Of a stretch of 27,492 bases of DNA, positions 8,549-16,940 are shown in pieces (the first letter of the stretch is position 1; every line of letters starts with the position of its first letter). The stretch covers positions 1-27,492 of IMG/VR virus record IMGVR_UViG_3300017692_000005. One strand, given 5' to 3'. Made by a program: the position numbers and the translations under genes. The notes under the pieces were generated by a model. That model saw only the letters and a program-made list of their open reading frames with translations, had not been told where the DNA came from and ran no database searches. The stretch comes from a virus.

Positions 8549-8931
8549 ACTTCGGCTACGTTCCGCCACCTTATGGCCCTCTGTGGCCCGCTGTGGAGGA
8601 GTTGCTGGACAAAGCTGTGCGCTGGGGCGGTAACGACTGGAGCCAAGTGAAGTCCGATCTGGCCGATCACAAGGCCCAGCTTTGGCTTACGGTCACTGAT
8701 CGCCCGATTGTGGCTCTTGTGACCCGGATGGACGGCGACACGCTTGAGGTGTGGCTGGTCGGCGGCGTGGTTTTGGCCGGATCGGTGAAGTTCTTGGAAA
8801 CGGCGATTGCAGCAGCCCGCGAAGCTGGCGCGACGAACGGACGCATCATCGGCCGCAAGGGCTGGAAGCGAGTGCTGGAGCCCTATGGCTGGCGGCAGGA
8901 TGGCGATTGCCTGGTGAAGGACTGGATCTGA
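8545..8931 (+). CDS. Phage protein with possible GNAT-like fold
   Basis: A 128-residue protein. The pattern QLWLTVTDRPIVALVTRMDG, then LEVWLVGG, then a helix, then GRIIGRKGWKRVLEPYGWRQ resembles a small phage family with an acetyltransferase-like (GNAT) layout. I cannot see a clear acetyl-CoA binding loop, so enzymatic activity is uncertain. It lies among tail genes with overlaps on both sides. Confidence 0.5.
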   Translation: MNFGYVPPPYGPLWPAVEELLDKAVRWGGNDWSQVKSDLADHKAQLWLTVTDRPIVALVTRMDGDTLEVWLVGGVVLAGSVKFLETAIAAAREAGATNGRIIGRKGWKRVLEPYGWRQDGDCLVKDWI

Positions 8932-9581
8932 TGGGCAAGAAAAAGACCGTTCAGAAGAACGATCCATGGGCGCCTGCTCAGCCGTATATTCTCGACAATC
9001 TGCAGCAGCAGTCGGACGTGTTCAAATCGACACAGCCACAGCTTGAGCAGTTCGCTGGCATGCAGCGCGATACCTACGGCCAAGTGGCTCCCGGCGCGCA
9101 GCAAGGCATCATGGGCGCGCAAAGCCTCGTCAATAACAACCTCTCAGGCGCCAATCTCAACGGCAATCCGTATCTGGATGCCATCATCAGCCAACGCAAT
9201 CAGGACATCGCCGGCACGGTCAACGATCAGTTCAGCACGGCGGGGCGGTTCGGCTCAGGCCAGCATGCGGCAATTCTGGCGAACGAACTAGCCAAGGCTG
9301 ACGATGCGCTGCGCTACCAGAATTACGGCGCCGAACGGGGCTATCAGCAAGACGCGATCGGCCAGGCGGGCAATCTGATGCAGGGCTCGCAATCCTTGCT
9401 CAACAACGCCGCCGAACTGCCGTGGATTGGCGTTCAAGCATCCAACGGAGCAGTGCGTCAGGCCAGCAGTGGGTACGGCACGCAGACGCAAAAGCAGAGC
9501 GGGGGGCTAGGCTCGATGCTCGGCGGTATCGTGGGTGCCGGCCTGTCCGGTTGGGCGGGCGGCGGCTTCAAGGGGGTCTGA
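8931..9581 (+). CDS. Internal virion / DNA-transfer protein
   Basis: This 216-residue protein is rich in Gln, Asn, Gly and Ala. It has NPYLDAIISQRNQDIAGTVN and FSTAGRFGSGQHAAILANEL, segments common in podovirus internal virion or ejection proteins. The C-terminus is a glycine-rich hydrophobic stretch (LGSMLGGIVGAGLSGWAGGG) that could insert into a membrane. The start at 8931 shares its A with the previous stop (TGATG), and MGKKKTV is a plausible N-terminus. It is followed by two more candidate ejection genes, so the three may act together in carrying DNA across the envelope. Confidence 0.65.
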   Translation: MGKKKTVQKNDPWAPAQPYILDNLQQQSDVFKSTQPQLEQFAGMQRDTYGQVAPGAQQGIMGAQSLVNNNLSGANLNGNPYLDAIISQRNQDIAGTVNDQFSTAGRFGSGQHAAILANELAKADDALRYQNYGAERGYQQDAIGQAGNLMQGSQSLLNNAAELPWIGVQASNGAVRQASSGYGTQTQKQSGGLGSMLGGIVGAGLSGWAGGGFKGV

Positions 9582-9582
9582 C

Positions 9583-10194
9583 ATGGCAATCGGCTTTCGC
9601 CCTAAGCTCGGAATGGGCTTGCAGGACATGGCGATGGGTAGGACCCCGCCCTATGCTCCTTCGACCACAGTGCGAGACTATACGCCCACAGCCAGCACGC
9701 TCGATCCGAACACGAAAAAGACCGGATTTCTCGGCGAAGGAGGGTTTGGCCGTATTCTAGCCGGCGCAATCGGTGACGGGCTGTTGCAGAATGCGGGCAT
9801 GGCCCCGGTCTATGCGCCGATGCAGCAACGCAAGCAGCAGATGGCGCAGGAAGAAGCACAGTGGTCGCGTAGGCAGACTGCGGAGAGGCAAGCGAGCATG
9901 GCCGATTGGCAGGCCAAGCAGGGATACGAAGCCGCGCATCCCAAGCCCTACCGCTTCCAGGACAACGCGGGCAATGTCGTCGAGCTTGGCCCCGACGGCC
10001 AGCCCAAGACGCTGTTTACGGACCCCACTCCCAAGATCAACTATCAGCGCGTGAACAATCCGGACGGCACATTCACGATGGTTCCGATGCCGCTGGGCGG
10101 AGTGCCTGCAGCACCGCCAACCGCTCCGGTCGGTAAGCTCACGCCAATGGGAGGCGGCGCTGGCAACGGCGCCGGCAACTTTCCAAGGCGCTAA
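9583..10194 (+). CDS. Ejection protein, N-terminal frame of a frame-shifted lytic transglycosylase
   Basis: A 203-residue frame starting with MAIGFRPKLGMGLQDMAMGR, with a Gln/Arg-rich helical middle (about 75-115) and a Pro/Gly-rich end. The stop at 10192-10194 lies immediately before sequence that, in the +1 frame, encodes the start of an SLT domain including its catalytic Glu. The natural reading is one protein of about 324 residues made by a +1 shift at TTTC (10180-10183). As written, the short product would lack any enzymatic domain. It sits between two other ejection-type genes. Confidence 0.65.
   Translation: MAIGFRPKLGMGLQDMAMGRTPPYAPSTTVRDYTPTASTLDPNTKKTGFLGEGGFGRILAGAIGDGLLQNAGMAPVYAPMQQRKQQMAQEEAQWSRRQTAERQASMADWQAKQGYEAAHPKPYRFQDNAGNVVELGPDGQPKTLFTDPTPKINYQRVNNPDGTFTMVPMPLGGVPAAPPTAPVGKLTPMGGGAGNGAGNFPRR
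10180..10186 (+). other. Candidate +1 frameshift site
   Basis: The upstream frame reads AAC TTT CCA AGG CGC TAA. If the Phe tRNA on TTT (10180-10182) slips one base to TTC (10181-10183), the reading becomes NFQGANFDAFKQAIIGQETG, a natural SLT-domain entry. Both codons are read by the same tRNA, and TTC is the better match. AGG follows two codons later. A one-base sequence error or true mutation would look identical. Confidence 0.45.
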
Positions 10195-10276
10195 CTTCGA
10201 CGCGTTCAAGCAGGCGATCATCGGACAAGAGACGGGCGGGCGCTACGGCATCGCCAATACGCAAGGCTCAGGCGCG

Positions 10277-10558
10277 ATGGGGATCGGTCAGGTCATGCCT
10301 GATACGGCGCGAGCATTGGCGGCTCGGGTCGGCCTACCTTACCGCCCTGATCTGATGGCCGGCGCGCACCCGGAGGCCAAGGCGTACCAGGACAAGATCA
10401 CCAACGCAGCGTTGCAGGAAGCATGGAACGCGGGTGGTCAAGGCCGCGATCCGCGCACCTCGGCGATGTATTATCACGGCGGCTCCAATCGCAAGATTTG
10501 GGGCCCGAAAACGCAGCGTTACGCTGACGAAGTTCTAGGCAGGATTGGACGTAGCTGA
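10277..10558 (+). CDS. Lytic transglycosylase (SLT) domain, downstream frame
   Basis: From the first ATG in this frame the product is 93 residues (MGIGQVMPDTARALAARVGL, later TSAMYYHGGSNRKIWGPKTQ). The frame is open back to 10055 and there encodes AFKQAIIGQETGGRYGIANT, which carries the probable catalytic Glu (residue 216 of the fused protein). No ATG, GTG or TTG exists between 10055 and 10277. The ATG start would delete the active site and has no convincing ribosome-binding site, so the active enzyme must come from the upstream gene by frame change. Virion transglycosylases cut peptidoglycan during DNA entry. The stop overlaps the next ATG (TGATG). Confidence 0.7.
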   Translation: MGIGQVMPDTARALAARVGLPYRPDLMAGAHPEAKAYQDKITNAALQEAWNAGGQGRDPRTSAMYYHGGSNRKIWGPKTQRYADEVLGRIGRS

Positions 10559-13191
10559 TGCCGCAAGCGCGCGACGAAGCCGGCAACATCTGGGAAACTG
10601 ACGCACAGGGTAATCCTGTGCGCCTCGTCCAAGCCGCTGGCGGTTCAGCGCCGATGACCTTTGGTGCGCCTGATCCAACGATCGCCCGTAAGGAAGCGCG
10701 CGCGAGTTCGGCTGATGCGCGTTCGGCTGCTGCCGATGCCCGCGCTGCTGCTGCTGCAGACCGGAGTGCGCGAGAGTTTAACGCTACGCACAACGCGGAC
10801 GGCTCGCCCAAGGACAGCGCGACGAAGCTGGCCAACATTCCAGCTGGTGCCGCGACGGGCATCCAAGAGAACCTGAAGACGCTGCGCGCGCTGGATGAAG
10901 CCATCGCCAGCTTGAAGAAGCGCCCGCAGTCGATCGGCACCGGCACCGGCGCCCTGGGCGATACCTTCACGCAGTGGAATGACCCTGAAGGCACCGGCAC
11001 CCGTTCAGCGATCGGAGCCGTGGGCGCGTACAAGATCCACGATCTGTCCGGCGCTGCTGTGTCGGCTTCGGAGGCGCCTCGCTTCACCCCGTTCGTGCCG
11101 ACCGTCACCGATCGTCCGGAAGTAGCGCAGCAGAAGCTAGAGCGGTTTCGGGCGGAGCTTCAGGGACAGATCCGGGAGTCGGCAGACTTCTACACGCCGG
11201 CCAATGGCTATCGCCCGTACAAGACGCCTGGGCTCGATACGGCGCTTGGCGGGAGTGAAGCGCAGCAGCGCGCGGATAACGAAGTTCCTGGGCAGGCGAA
11301 TGGTGCGCCGCTCAAGGCCGGCACCGCTCCCGTCGATCCTGGCGCGATGCCTCCCGCCAACTCTTCAGGCGGCGGTTTGCCTCCCGCTCCCGGCGGTGGC
11401 ACGCCCATGACAATCGCAACGGGCGCCAACCGCTCCATCGGCTCAGATCGGCTTAACGCCCAAGTCGACGCGATGATGAATGCCGGCGCGTCGAAAGCGA
11501 TGATCGATACGGTGCTGAAGCAGCAAGGCTTCCCCCCGATCAGTCCATCCAGTTACTCGGCTGCGACAGCGTGGATGAAAAAGAACCCTGGCGAGAAGTA
11601 TTTCGGCGCCAACGTGACGCGGGATGAGCCTAACAGCCTATTGGCGCAAGCTGCTGCAAACCCTGCCGGTTCATTCACGGCACAGATGGCCGACGCTGCG
11701 ACTGCTGGCACCGTTGGCGCACTGGCAGGCGACAAGGGGCGTGGTGCACTCGATGCGATGGACCAGACGCATCCCGACGCTTCGATGGCCGGGTCGATCA
11801 TTGGCGGCATCACAGGCGCAGGGGCGGCGGAGGCGGGCATTGCAGCACGTGCGCCTGGCGCCTTGGCGCAATACGCTCCGCGCCTCGCGGACGCTGTGTA
11901 CGGTGGCCTCTCGGGTTTTAACGGCGCGGCGGACGGCCAGGGCCTGCAAGGTGCGGCGATGGGAGCTGGCCTCGGCGTGGTTGGTGGCGCCGTAGGCGAG
12001 CGCGCGATGAACACAGCCGGATCTCTGGTCCGTGGTGTCCGTGATCCAGCAGTCGACTATCTGCGCGCTCGCGGCATCCCGCTCACTGTCGGCCAGATCG
12101 CCGGCCAGGGCGGCGCACTTGGGCGCGGCGTCAAGAAGATCGAGGATGCGCTGACCAGCATTCCTGGAGTGGGCAACGTCATTGACGCTCGCCGACGCGA
12201 GGGTGTGCAGGGCTTCAACCAGGCGGCATTCGACATCGGCGCTGAAACCACCGGCAATCAGGTGCAGGACTATGGCGCGGCGGGCCTTGGCCAATTGCGT
12301 GATGCTGTCGGCAACGCTTATGATCGCGCGTTAAACCCGGTCCGGATCAACGCCGCAGAGCCGCAGTTCGGACGCGATATTGGCGATGTTGTGAGCAACA
12401 TCGAGGGCATTCCCAATGTGAACGGCGCTCACGACGCCGCCATGGCCGGCTTGCGCGCTCGGGTCGACGGGGCAATCGACCCTGCTACCGATCAGATGAC
12501 GGGACGCAACTTCCAGGAAGCTTACCGTGGGCTTGCTCGGACCGGTCGTGAGCGTGCCAACGGCGACTATGGCCATGAGATCGGTCAGGCCATGCGGCAG
12601 GGGCAGGACGCCCTAGCGGGAGCGCTGGAGCGTCAGAACCCCGGAGCGTATCAGGGCTTTGTCGACGCCAACCAGGGCAACCGCCGCATGAACGTGCTGG
12701 CGCAGGCGGTCGATGCAGCGAAGAACCAGGAAGACCAGTTGTTCACGCCTGCCCAGCTAAACCGTGCCGATGCCCAATCAGCCACAAGGCTGACAGGCCG
12801 GGTAAACTCTGCGACGGGCAATCGCCCCTTCGCCGAGTTGGCGCAAGCCGGCCAGGACGTTTTGCCGTCGAAGCTGCCCGATAGCGGCACCTCAACGCGT
12901 GCCATGACCGCGCTTGCTCTCGGAAGTCTTGGAGGCGGCGGCGTTGGCGCTCTGACAGGCGGTACGAATGGCGCGCAGACCGGGACCGGTGTTGGTCTCG
13001 GCGCTACCCTGGCGTTGATGCTCGGCGGTACGCGTGGCGCTCAGCGCGCGGCGGAACGGCTACTTGTGGACCGTCCAGACCTTGCCATTGCGATCGGGAA
13101 CGGCCTCCAGCGTAACGCCCGCATAGGGGGTGGCGTCGGTGCGGGAACGAGCCTTGGGCTTGGTCTTCAGAACCTGGTGGCTGGGGAATAG
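10558..13191 (+). CDS. Large internal virion / DNA ejection protein
   Basis: An 877-residue protein, long and low in Cys. It has an Ala/Arg coiled coil near the N-terminus (about 42-74), a Pro/Gly-rich linker (about 255-290), long Ala/Gly-rich hydrophobic stretches (about 370-490 and 785-877) and a helical middle. These features fit the large ejection proteins of podoviruses that form a channel in the host envelope, but I see no named enzymatic domain. It follows the transglycosylase by TGATG overlap. Its TAG stop lies in the loop of an intrinsic terminator. Confidence 0.7.
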   Translation: MPQARDEAGNIWETDAQGNPVRLVQAAGGSAPMTFGAPDPTIARKEARASSADARSAAADARAAAAADRSAREFNATHNADGSPKDSATKLANIPAGAATGIQENLKTLRALDEAIASLKKRPQSIGTGTGALGDTFTQWNDPEGTGTRSAIGAVGAYKIHDLSGAAVSASEAPRFTPFVPTVTDRPEVAQQKLERFRAELQGQIRESADFYTPANGYRPYKTPGLDTALGGSEAQQRADNEVPGQANGAPLKAGTAPVDPGAMPPANSSGGGLPPAPGGGTPMTIATGANRSIGSDRLNAQVDAMMNAGASKAMIDTVLKQQGFPPISPSSYSAATAWMKKNPGEKYFGANVTRDEPNSLLAQAAANPAGSFTAQMADAATAGTVGALAGDKGRGALDAMDQTHPDASMAGSIIGGITGAGAAEAGIAARAPGALAQYAPRLADAVYGGLSGFNGAADGQGLQGAAMGAGLGVVGGAVGERAMNTAGSLVRGVRDPAVDYLRARGIPLTVGQIAGQGGALGRGVKKIEDALTSIPGVGNVIDARRREGVQGFNQAAFDIGAETTGNQVQDYGAAGLGQLRDAVGNAYDRALNPVRINAAEPQFGRDIGDVVSNIEGIPNVNGAHDAAMAGLRARVDGAIDPATDQMTGRNFQEAYRGLARTGRERANGDYGHEIGQAMRQGQDALAGALERQNPGAYQGFVDANQGNRRMNVLAQAVDAAKNQEDQLFTPAQLNRADAQSATRLTGRVNSATGNRPFAELAQAGQDVLPSKLPDSGTSTRAMTALALGSLGGGGVGALTGGTNGAQTGTGVGLGATLALMLGGTRGAQRAAERLLVDRPDLAIAIGNGLQRNARIGGGVGAGTSLGLGLQNLVAGE

Positions 13192-13203
13192 CCCCGCCTT
13201 TTT
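13179..13203 (+). terminator. Intrinsic terminator with the stop codon in its loop
   Basis: GGC (13179-13181) and GGGG (13183-13186) pair with CCCC (13192-13195) and GCC (13196-13198), with one bulged T, then five Ts. The loop AATAG contains the TAG stop of the 877-residue gene. It separates the ejection genes from the tailspike module. Confidence 0.8.
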
Positions 13204-13312
13204 AAGCACGCAGACCGTCACGCCTTTCAGGGCGCAAATCCAGAAGATTTCAGTGAGTGTCATCGGGCGCCGATCATAGGCTTTCCCGGTCGCTGCGCAA
13301 TTGGAGAATGCA
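13204..13312 (+). promoter_or_regulatory. Leader of the tailspike module
   Basis: This gap of about 110 bases follows the terminator and precedes the SGNH tailspike. It holds a small hairpin, CGCC (13221-13224) with GGCG (13231-13234), and a ribosome-binding site GGAG (13303-13306) six bases before the ATG. A promoter is expected because of the upstream terminator, but I could not identify clear -35 and -10 boxes. Confidence 0.35.
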
Positions 13313-15547
13313 ATGGCCTTCAAGGACTACCCCCTTGATCCTGCCGCTGTGGATAGCATCGGTGACGGCATTTATGTCGGGCCGAACATGGCGCGCAACG
13401 ATGTGCGTCCGGCGCTCCAGCAGCTTGCCGCTGACGGCCATGCGCTGTTCGATTACGTCAACCAGATCCTGCAACAGATTTATGGGACAATTTACTCCAG
13501 CGTGGCTGCGGGTCTGGCAGCAACTGCCTCGGGCGGGCTGTTCCTCGTTCGCAACTCCGATGGCACGGTCACGCTATATCTGGACCAGGGCGGCGAGGCG
13601 GTAGAGCAAGTCAGCCTCGCAACCACCAGCATGATCCCGGTGCGTCCTGCGCGCTCGCTGGGCCGGGTGTCGGCTGCGATGGCGCAGGGTGCGACAACCC
13701 GCATCATGTGCCTGGGCGATAGCGTCACCGATGGCCTGGGTACGACTGGATGGGTCGCTGATCACAACGCGCATGTCGGCGATCCCGCGTATGATCCGCC
13801 GCACGCCTGGCCGCAGGTGCTTGAAGATTATCTGCGGGCGACGCTGCGCAACGGCAACATCACTGTCTGGAACGGCGGCTTTTCCGGCCAACCCACCGTG
13901 TGGATGCTGGACAATTACGACTCGATCGTAGCTCCGATGGGCTCGCTGGACGTGGTGATCATCAACTCGGGCCTGAACGACGAATACATCGCAGGCTACT
14001 CCGCCGCATCGTATCTGGCCAACAAGCTGGCGCTGGTGAAGAAGATCATCGCCCGAGGTGCTGTGCCGGTCCTCACCTCCGTCGACGTGATGCAGCAGAT
14101 GGGCGGAGCGATCGGCGACGGCCTTGCAAACCGGCAGAACGTGCGCGCTTCCAACGAGATGGCGGTCATCGATCGCGGCATTGCGCAGATGTTCGGCATT
14201 GAGTTCTGGGACATGCACGCTGCCCAGCTGGACCACTACCACTCGAACCGCGATGGCATTGCTGGCAAGATCGGAATTGTGCAGCCCGACAATCTGCATG
14301 GCGGCGATCACCACCATGCTTTCAAGGCAAGCTACGCGCTCAAGATGTTGGCGCCGGGCCGGGTCATGGATTTGCCGGATGGTCGGCCTAGTGCGTTGTT
14401 CCCATGGGAAGGCCCTGCTGGCCTACTGTTCGGCGGTGGCGGTACGGCGGGCGCGCAGATATTCCACTCTTCCAACGCGCAGCCTGGCAGCAACGTGCAG
14501 GCGCACTATCCGACGATCCCTGCCACTCCCGACCGGCTGCTTAGCGCGTTGGTGTGGAATCCCGGCCCTGCCACGGCACTGTTCGCCGGCCATATCGGCG
14601 GTGCCGGCAATGGCGCGACCGGCATGCGCTTCAAGGTCTACGGCCTGAGCTATTCCGGCCTGACACTCAACGATACCCTGACGCGCGGCGACGGTATGAG
14701 CTTCGCCGCCAACAATGCGGGGCTTGGCGGGTCGGACGAAAAGCAGTTCGTGTGCATGCTCGCCCACGGCTTGAACCACGTTGAGTTCCGTGAGCCGACT
14801 GCGCTGATCTCGGGCGGCGTGGGCGACGTGTTCCCGCCTGTGCTGAAGTTCTTTCCCAACTATGCTCACGCGCCCTCCAGTGGGGCAACGTACACCAACC
14901 TTGCGGGCGCTGCCGGATCGAGCGGAGAGCTTCTGTGCGAAGCTGGCGGATTGTTCTCGCCGCCAGGATCGGGTGTGTTCGGCTTTTACCCGACCGCCGA
15001 CAAAGCGGATGCCCGTAATTTGCTGACGTTCGGCGCCTCGGAGGCAGCGGCTACCGTGTTCCTGTGGGAAGCGACGCTGCCCAGCGGGTTCGGCCTGCTG
15101 TTCAACGATGGCCCATTGTGGACGACCGACCCGACGACTGACACGGGCGCTAACCAGCGCGCGGCCAATTACCTGTACCGGCCTGGCGCTGCTGCTGGCG
15201 TAACGTCACAAGCGCTGATCTGGGGGCTCGCACACTACAGCCCAAAGATCGCGCAGTCGGAAGCCAATTTCGACAGCAAGATCGAAGGCACCGCTTTCGA
15301 CTGGGGGGCAACGGGCCGTGTCGATCTGCTGGTTGAGATGTGGCGCGATAGTGTCGCCAGCCCTGCAACCCAGCGCCTGCGCGTCAAGCTGCTCGACGGC
15401 ACAGTGGTCATGGATGCCACCCGAGCCATCACTGGCCGGGTTGGCACCTGGGGCGGCGCGATCGGCGGAACGCTAGTAGGCGACCGCCCAACGACCAACC
15501 AAGCCCGCGTTCTCAACCGGTGTCACCTTGTCCAGATGATCGGGTGA
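13313..15547 (+). CDS. Tailspike with SGNH/GDSL hydrolase domain
   Basis: A 744-residue protein. The first 110 residues (FKDYPLDPAAVDSIGDGIYV onward) look like a virion-attachment domain. Residues 130-345 are an SGNH hydrolase: GDSVTDG at 135-141 with nucleophile Ser137, NGG at 187-189, SGLND at 219-223 with Asn222, and DNLH at 326-329 giving Asp326 and His329. Such enzymes remove acyl groups from surface polysaccharides, so host-capsule or O-antigen deacetylation during adsorption is likely. Residues 350-744 appear beta-rich and may bind sugar. The start at 13313 is set by GGAG six bases upstream; an in-frame TTG 12 bases earlier has no such support. Confidence 0.85.
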   Translation: MAFKDYPLDPAAVDSIGDGIYVGPNMARNDVRPALQQLAADGHALFDYVNQILQQIYGTIYSSVAAGLAATASGGLFLVRNSDGTVTLYLDQGGEAVEQVSLATTSMIPVRPARSLGRVSAAMAQGATTRIMCLGDSVTDGLGTTGWVADHNAHVGDPAYDPPHAWPQVLEDYLRATLRNGNITVWNGGFSGQPTVWMLDNYDSIVAPMGSLDVVIINSGLNDEYIAGYSAASYLANKLALVKKIIARGAVPVLTSVDVMQQMGGAIGDGLANRQNVRASNEMAVIDRGIAQMFGIEFWDMHAAQLDHYHSNRDGIAGKIGIVQPDNLHGGDHHHAFKASYALKMLAPGRVMDLPDGRPSALFPWEGPAGLLFGGGGTAGAQIFHSSNAQPGSNVQAHYPTIPATPDRLLSALVWNPGPATALFAGHIGGAGNGATGMRFKVYGLSYSGLTLNDTLTRGDGMSFAANNAGLGGSDEKQFVCMLAHGLNHVEFREPTALISGGVGDVFPPVLKFFPNYAHAPSSGATYTNLAGAAGSSGELLCEAGGLFSPPGSGVFGFYPTADKADARNLLTFGASEAAATVFLWEATLPSGFGLLFNDGPLWTTDPTTDTGANQRAANYLYRPGAAAGVTSQALIWGLAHYSPKIAQSEANFDSKIEGTAFDWGATGRVDLLVEMWRDSVASPATQRLRVKLLDGTVVMDATRAITGRVGTWGGAIGGTLVGDRPTTNQARVLNRCHLVQMIG

Positions 15548-15673
15548 ACAAGTGTGGTCCTCATCTTCGCTACCGGCCCACTGACGGTCCATAGCGCAAC
15601 CGCGGCAGGCGATTTGCTCGCCTGATACGGCGCTCGAAGTAAGCCGCTTAAACCATGAGATTAGGTGTTTCAC
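15473..15673 (-). CDS. Candidate antisense small ORF in the tailspike gap
   Basis: A 66-codon frame with a GTG start. It begins (M)KHLISWFKRLTSSAVSGEQ and continues with IACRGCAMDRQWAGSEDEDH. The CxxC and another Cys (HTCSPDH) give a compact, protein-like composition. It fills the 184-base gap between two tailspike genes that has no plus-strand gene, and overlaps the end of the SGNH gene by 75 bases. There is no convincing ribosome-binding site, so it may be chance. Confidence 0.25.
   Translation of the reverse strand: MKHLISWFKRLTSSAVSGEQIACRGCAMDRQWAGSEDEDHTCSPDHLDKVTPVENAGLVGRWAVAY
15606..15624. other. Perfect 7-bp inverted repeat in the tailspike gap
   Basis: CAGGCGA (15606-15612) and TCGCCTG (15618-15624) are separated by TTTGC. 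No T-run follows on either strand. Weaker hairpins lie nearby (CGGC/GCCG, and GGTG/CACC at 15664-15674). It could be an RNA processing signal or a junction left by module exchange. The rest of 15548-15731 shows no plus-strand gene. Confidence 0.45.
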
Positions 15674-15731
15674 CAGCGTGCCGTACGCGCCCGCTCGCGT
15701 GCCCGCAACATCCATTTTTGGAGCTATCCGA

Positions 15732-16940
15732 ATGACCAGCACGACTGCTCGGGCCGCGCTTGCCTACGCCAAATCGGGTAAAGGCGCCGCCTCCTCGGCC
15801 ACGGCGGGCTCGCCGTTGGCGGGGCAGGTAGACCCATCACGGCGCTTTAGTGATCGTTATTCCTGGAAGCGAGGCGCTACTACGCCGCTGTTTACTAATG
15901 CCTCACAGGCGCCGGGATACGCCCTTGCCAGCATCTACTGGTTCGCCCCATTTCCACTTTACAAGTACGTGTCAAATCCGATTGCTAAGTACATCGCGCC
16001 GTACAGTACGGACCACGATAGCGGCCAGGGTGGCATCAGTCTTGCATTGTGTGGCGATCCCGCGAAGGACAGTGATCGGCCTTTGGGCCCATGGTCGCAA
16101 TATCAACCGCCCTCCGGCGTCGGCAATCCGGTGCTGCCAGGGGCTGTGTTCGTTGACAGGCGCGTCGCGACCGGCGTCAGCCCGCAAACAGGTGCCGCCG
16201 TCACCACCATCAACGATGCGGCGGGGCAGACCGAAACGCCATCCATTATTTGGGACAGCAAGATCGGTGGCCCGCGCATGTTCTACCAGCAGATCAACGG
16301 CGCGTGGACCCCGCCGAGCGGCGTCGAGACCGCCTCCTACGCGGGGCAGTGCACGCTCTCCTGCGTGAGCATGGACGGCGGGCGGACTTGGACCAAAGAT
16401 CCGAACTTCATCATCGACCATCTGCCTGGATACCTCGGTGTCGGTGGCCATACGGGCTACTTCAACACGTTCCAGGTGAACGATCGATGGGAAGCCTACC
16501 ATCTTGTGCGCGACACCAACCGCTCCACTTTCGGGCTGTCTCATGCGATAGACGGCGGCAGCGAGTGGTCACGCGACTACCGCGAGCTTGGCCTCTACAT
16601 GCATGTCGTGCCGCGTCCTGACGGCGTGCGCCGCTTCATCTCCTGGAACCATTGTCAGGTGGTTCGGATGAAGGATGGCCTCAAGCTGATCGGTATTGCC
16701 TCGAACTTTTCCTCGGGCAGCACGCCCAAAGATGCGCGGATTATCATGGCCCCGATCGCCGACGATCTGCGCACCATTACCGGACCTGTCGAAATCATCT
16801 GGTCACCGACTTTGGCCTGGGAGAGCGGCGATCTTCGCAGCGTCAATATCATGGTCGATTATGGCGTGATTTACGTGTTCTATCTCTGCAAGACCTTGGC
16901 CGGGGCGCAGAATGTGGGGGTGCTGACCTATGGCGTTTAA
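15732..16940 (+). CDS. Asp-box beta-propeller tail protein, probable glycan-acting enzyme
   Basis: A 402-residue protein. The sialidase-type Asp-box is clear at 213-220 (SMDGGRTW), and a second weaker one lies at about 270-279 (SHAIDGGSEW). ETPSIIWD (168-175) and repeated short strands ending in YVFYLCKT suggest a five- or six-bladed propeller of the sialidase/GH43-like type. No signal peptide is visible. Its place between two tail proteins suggests a second receptor-binding or depolymerase subunit. The start is fixed by GGAG (15720-15723) eight bases before the ATG; an earlier in-frame GTG at 15678 has no such site. Catalytic residues cannot be assigned by eye. Confidence 0.7.
   Translation: MTSTTARAALAYAKSGKGAASSATAGSPLAGQVDPSRRFSDRYSWKRGATTPLFTNASQAPGYALASIYWFAPFPLYKYVSNPIAKYIAPYSTDHDSGQGGISLALCGDPAKDSDRPLGPWSQYQPPSGVGNPVLPGAVFVDRRVATGVSPQTGAAVTTINDAAGQTETPSIIWDSKIGGPRMFYQQINGAWTPPSGVETASYAGQCTLSCVSMDGGRTWTKDPNFIIDHLPGYLGVGGHTGYFNTFQVNDRWEAYHLVRDTNRSTFGLSHAIDGGSEWSRDYRELGLYMHVVPRPDGVRRFISWNHCQVVRMKDGLKLIGIASNFSSGSTPKDARIIMAPIADDLRTITGPVEIIWSPTLAWESGDLRSVNIMVDYGVIYVFYLCKTLAGAQNVGVLTYGV

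Noticed and set aside
13060-13263. Minus-strand ORF (MTLTEIFWICALKG...) at the end of the large ejection gene
   Set aside because: It runs through the intrinsic terminator of the ejection gene and overlaps its coding end; no ribosome-binding site. Its protein-like look comes from antisense of GC-rich coding DNA.
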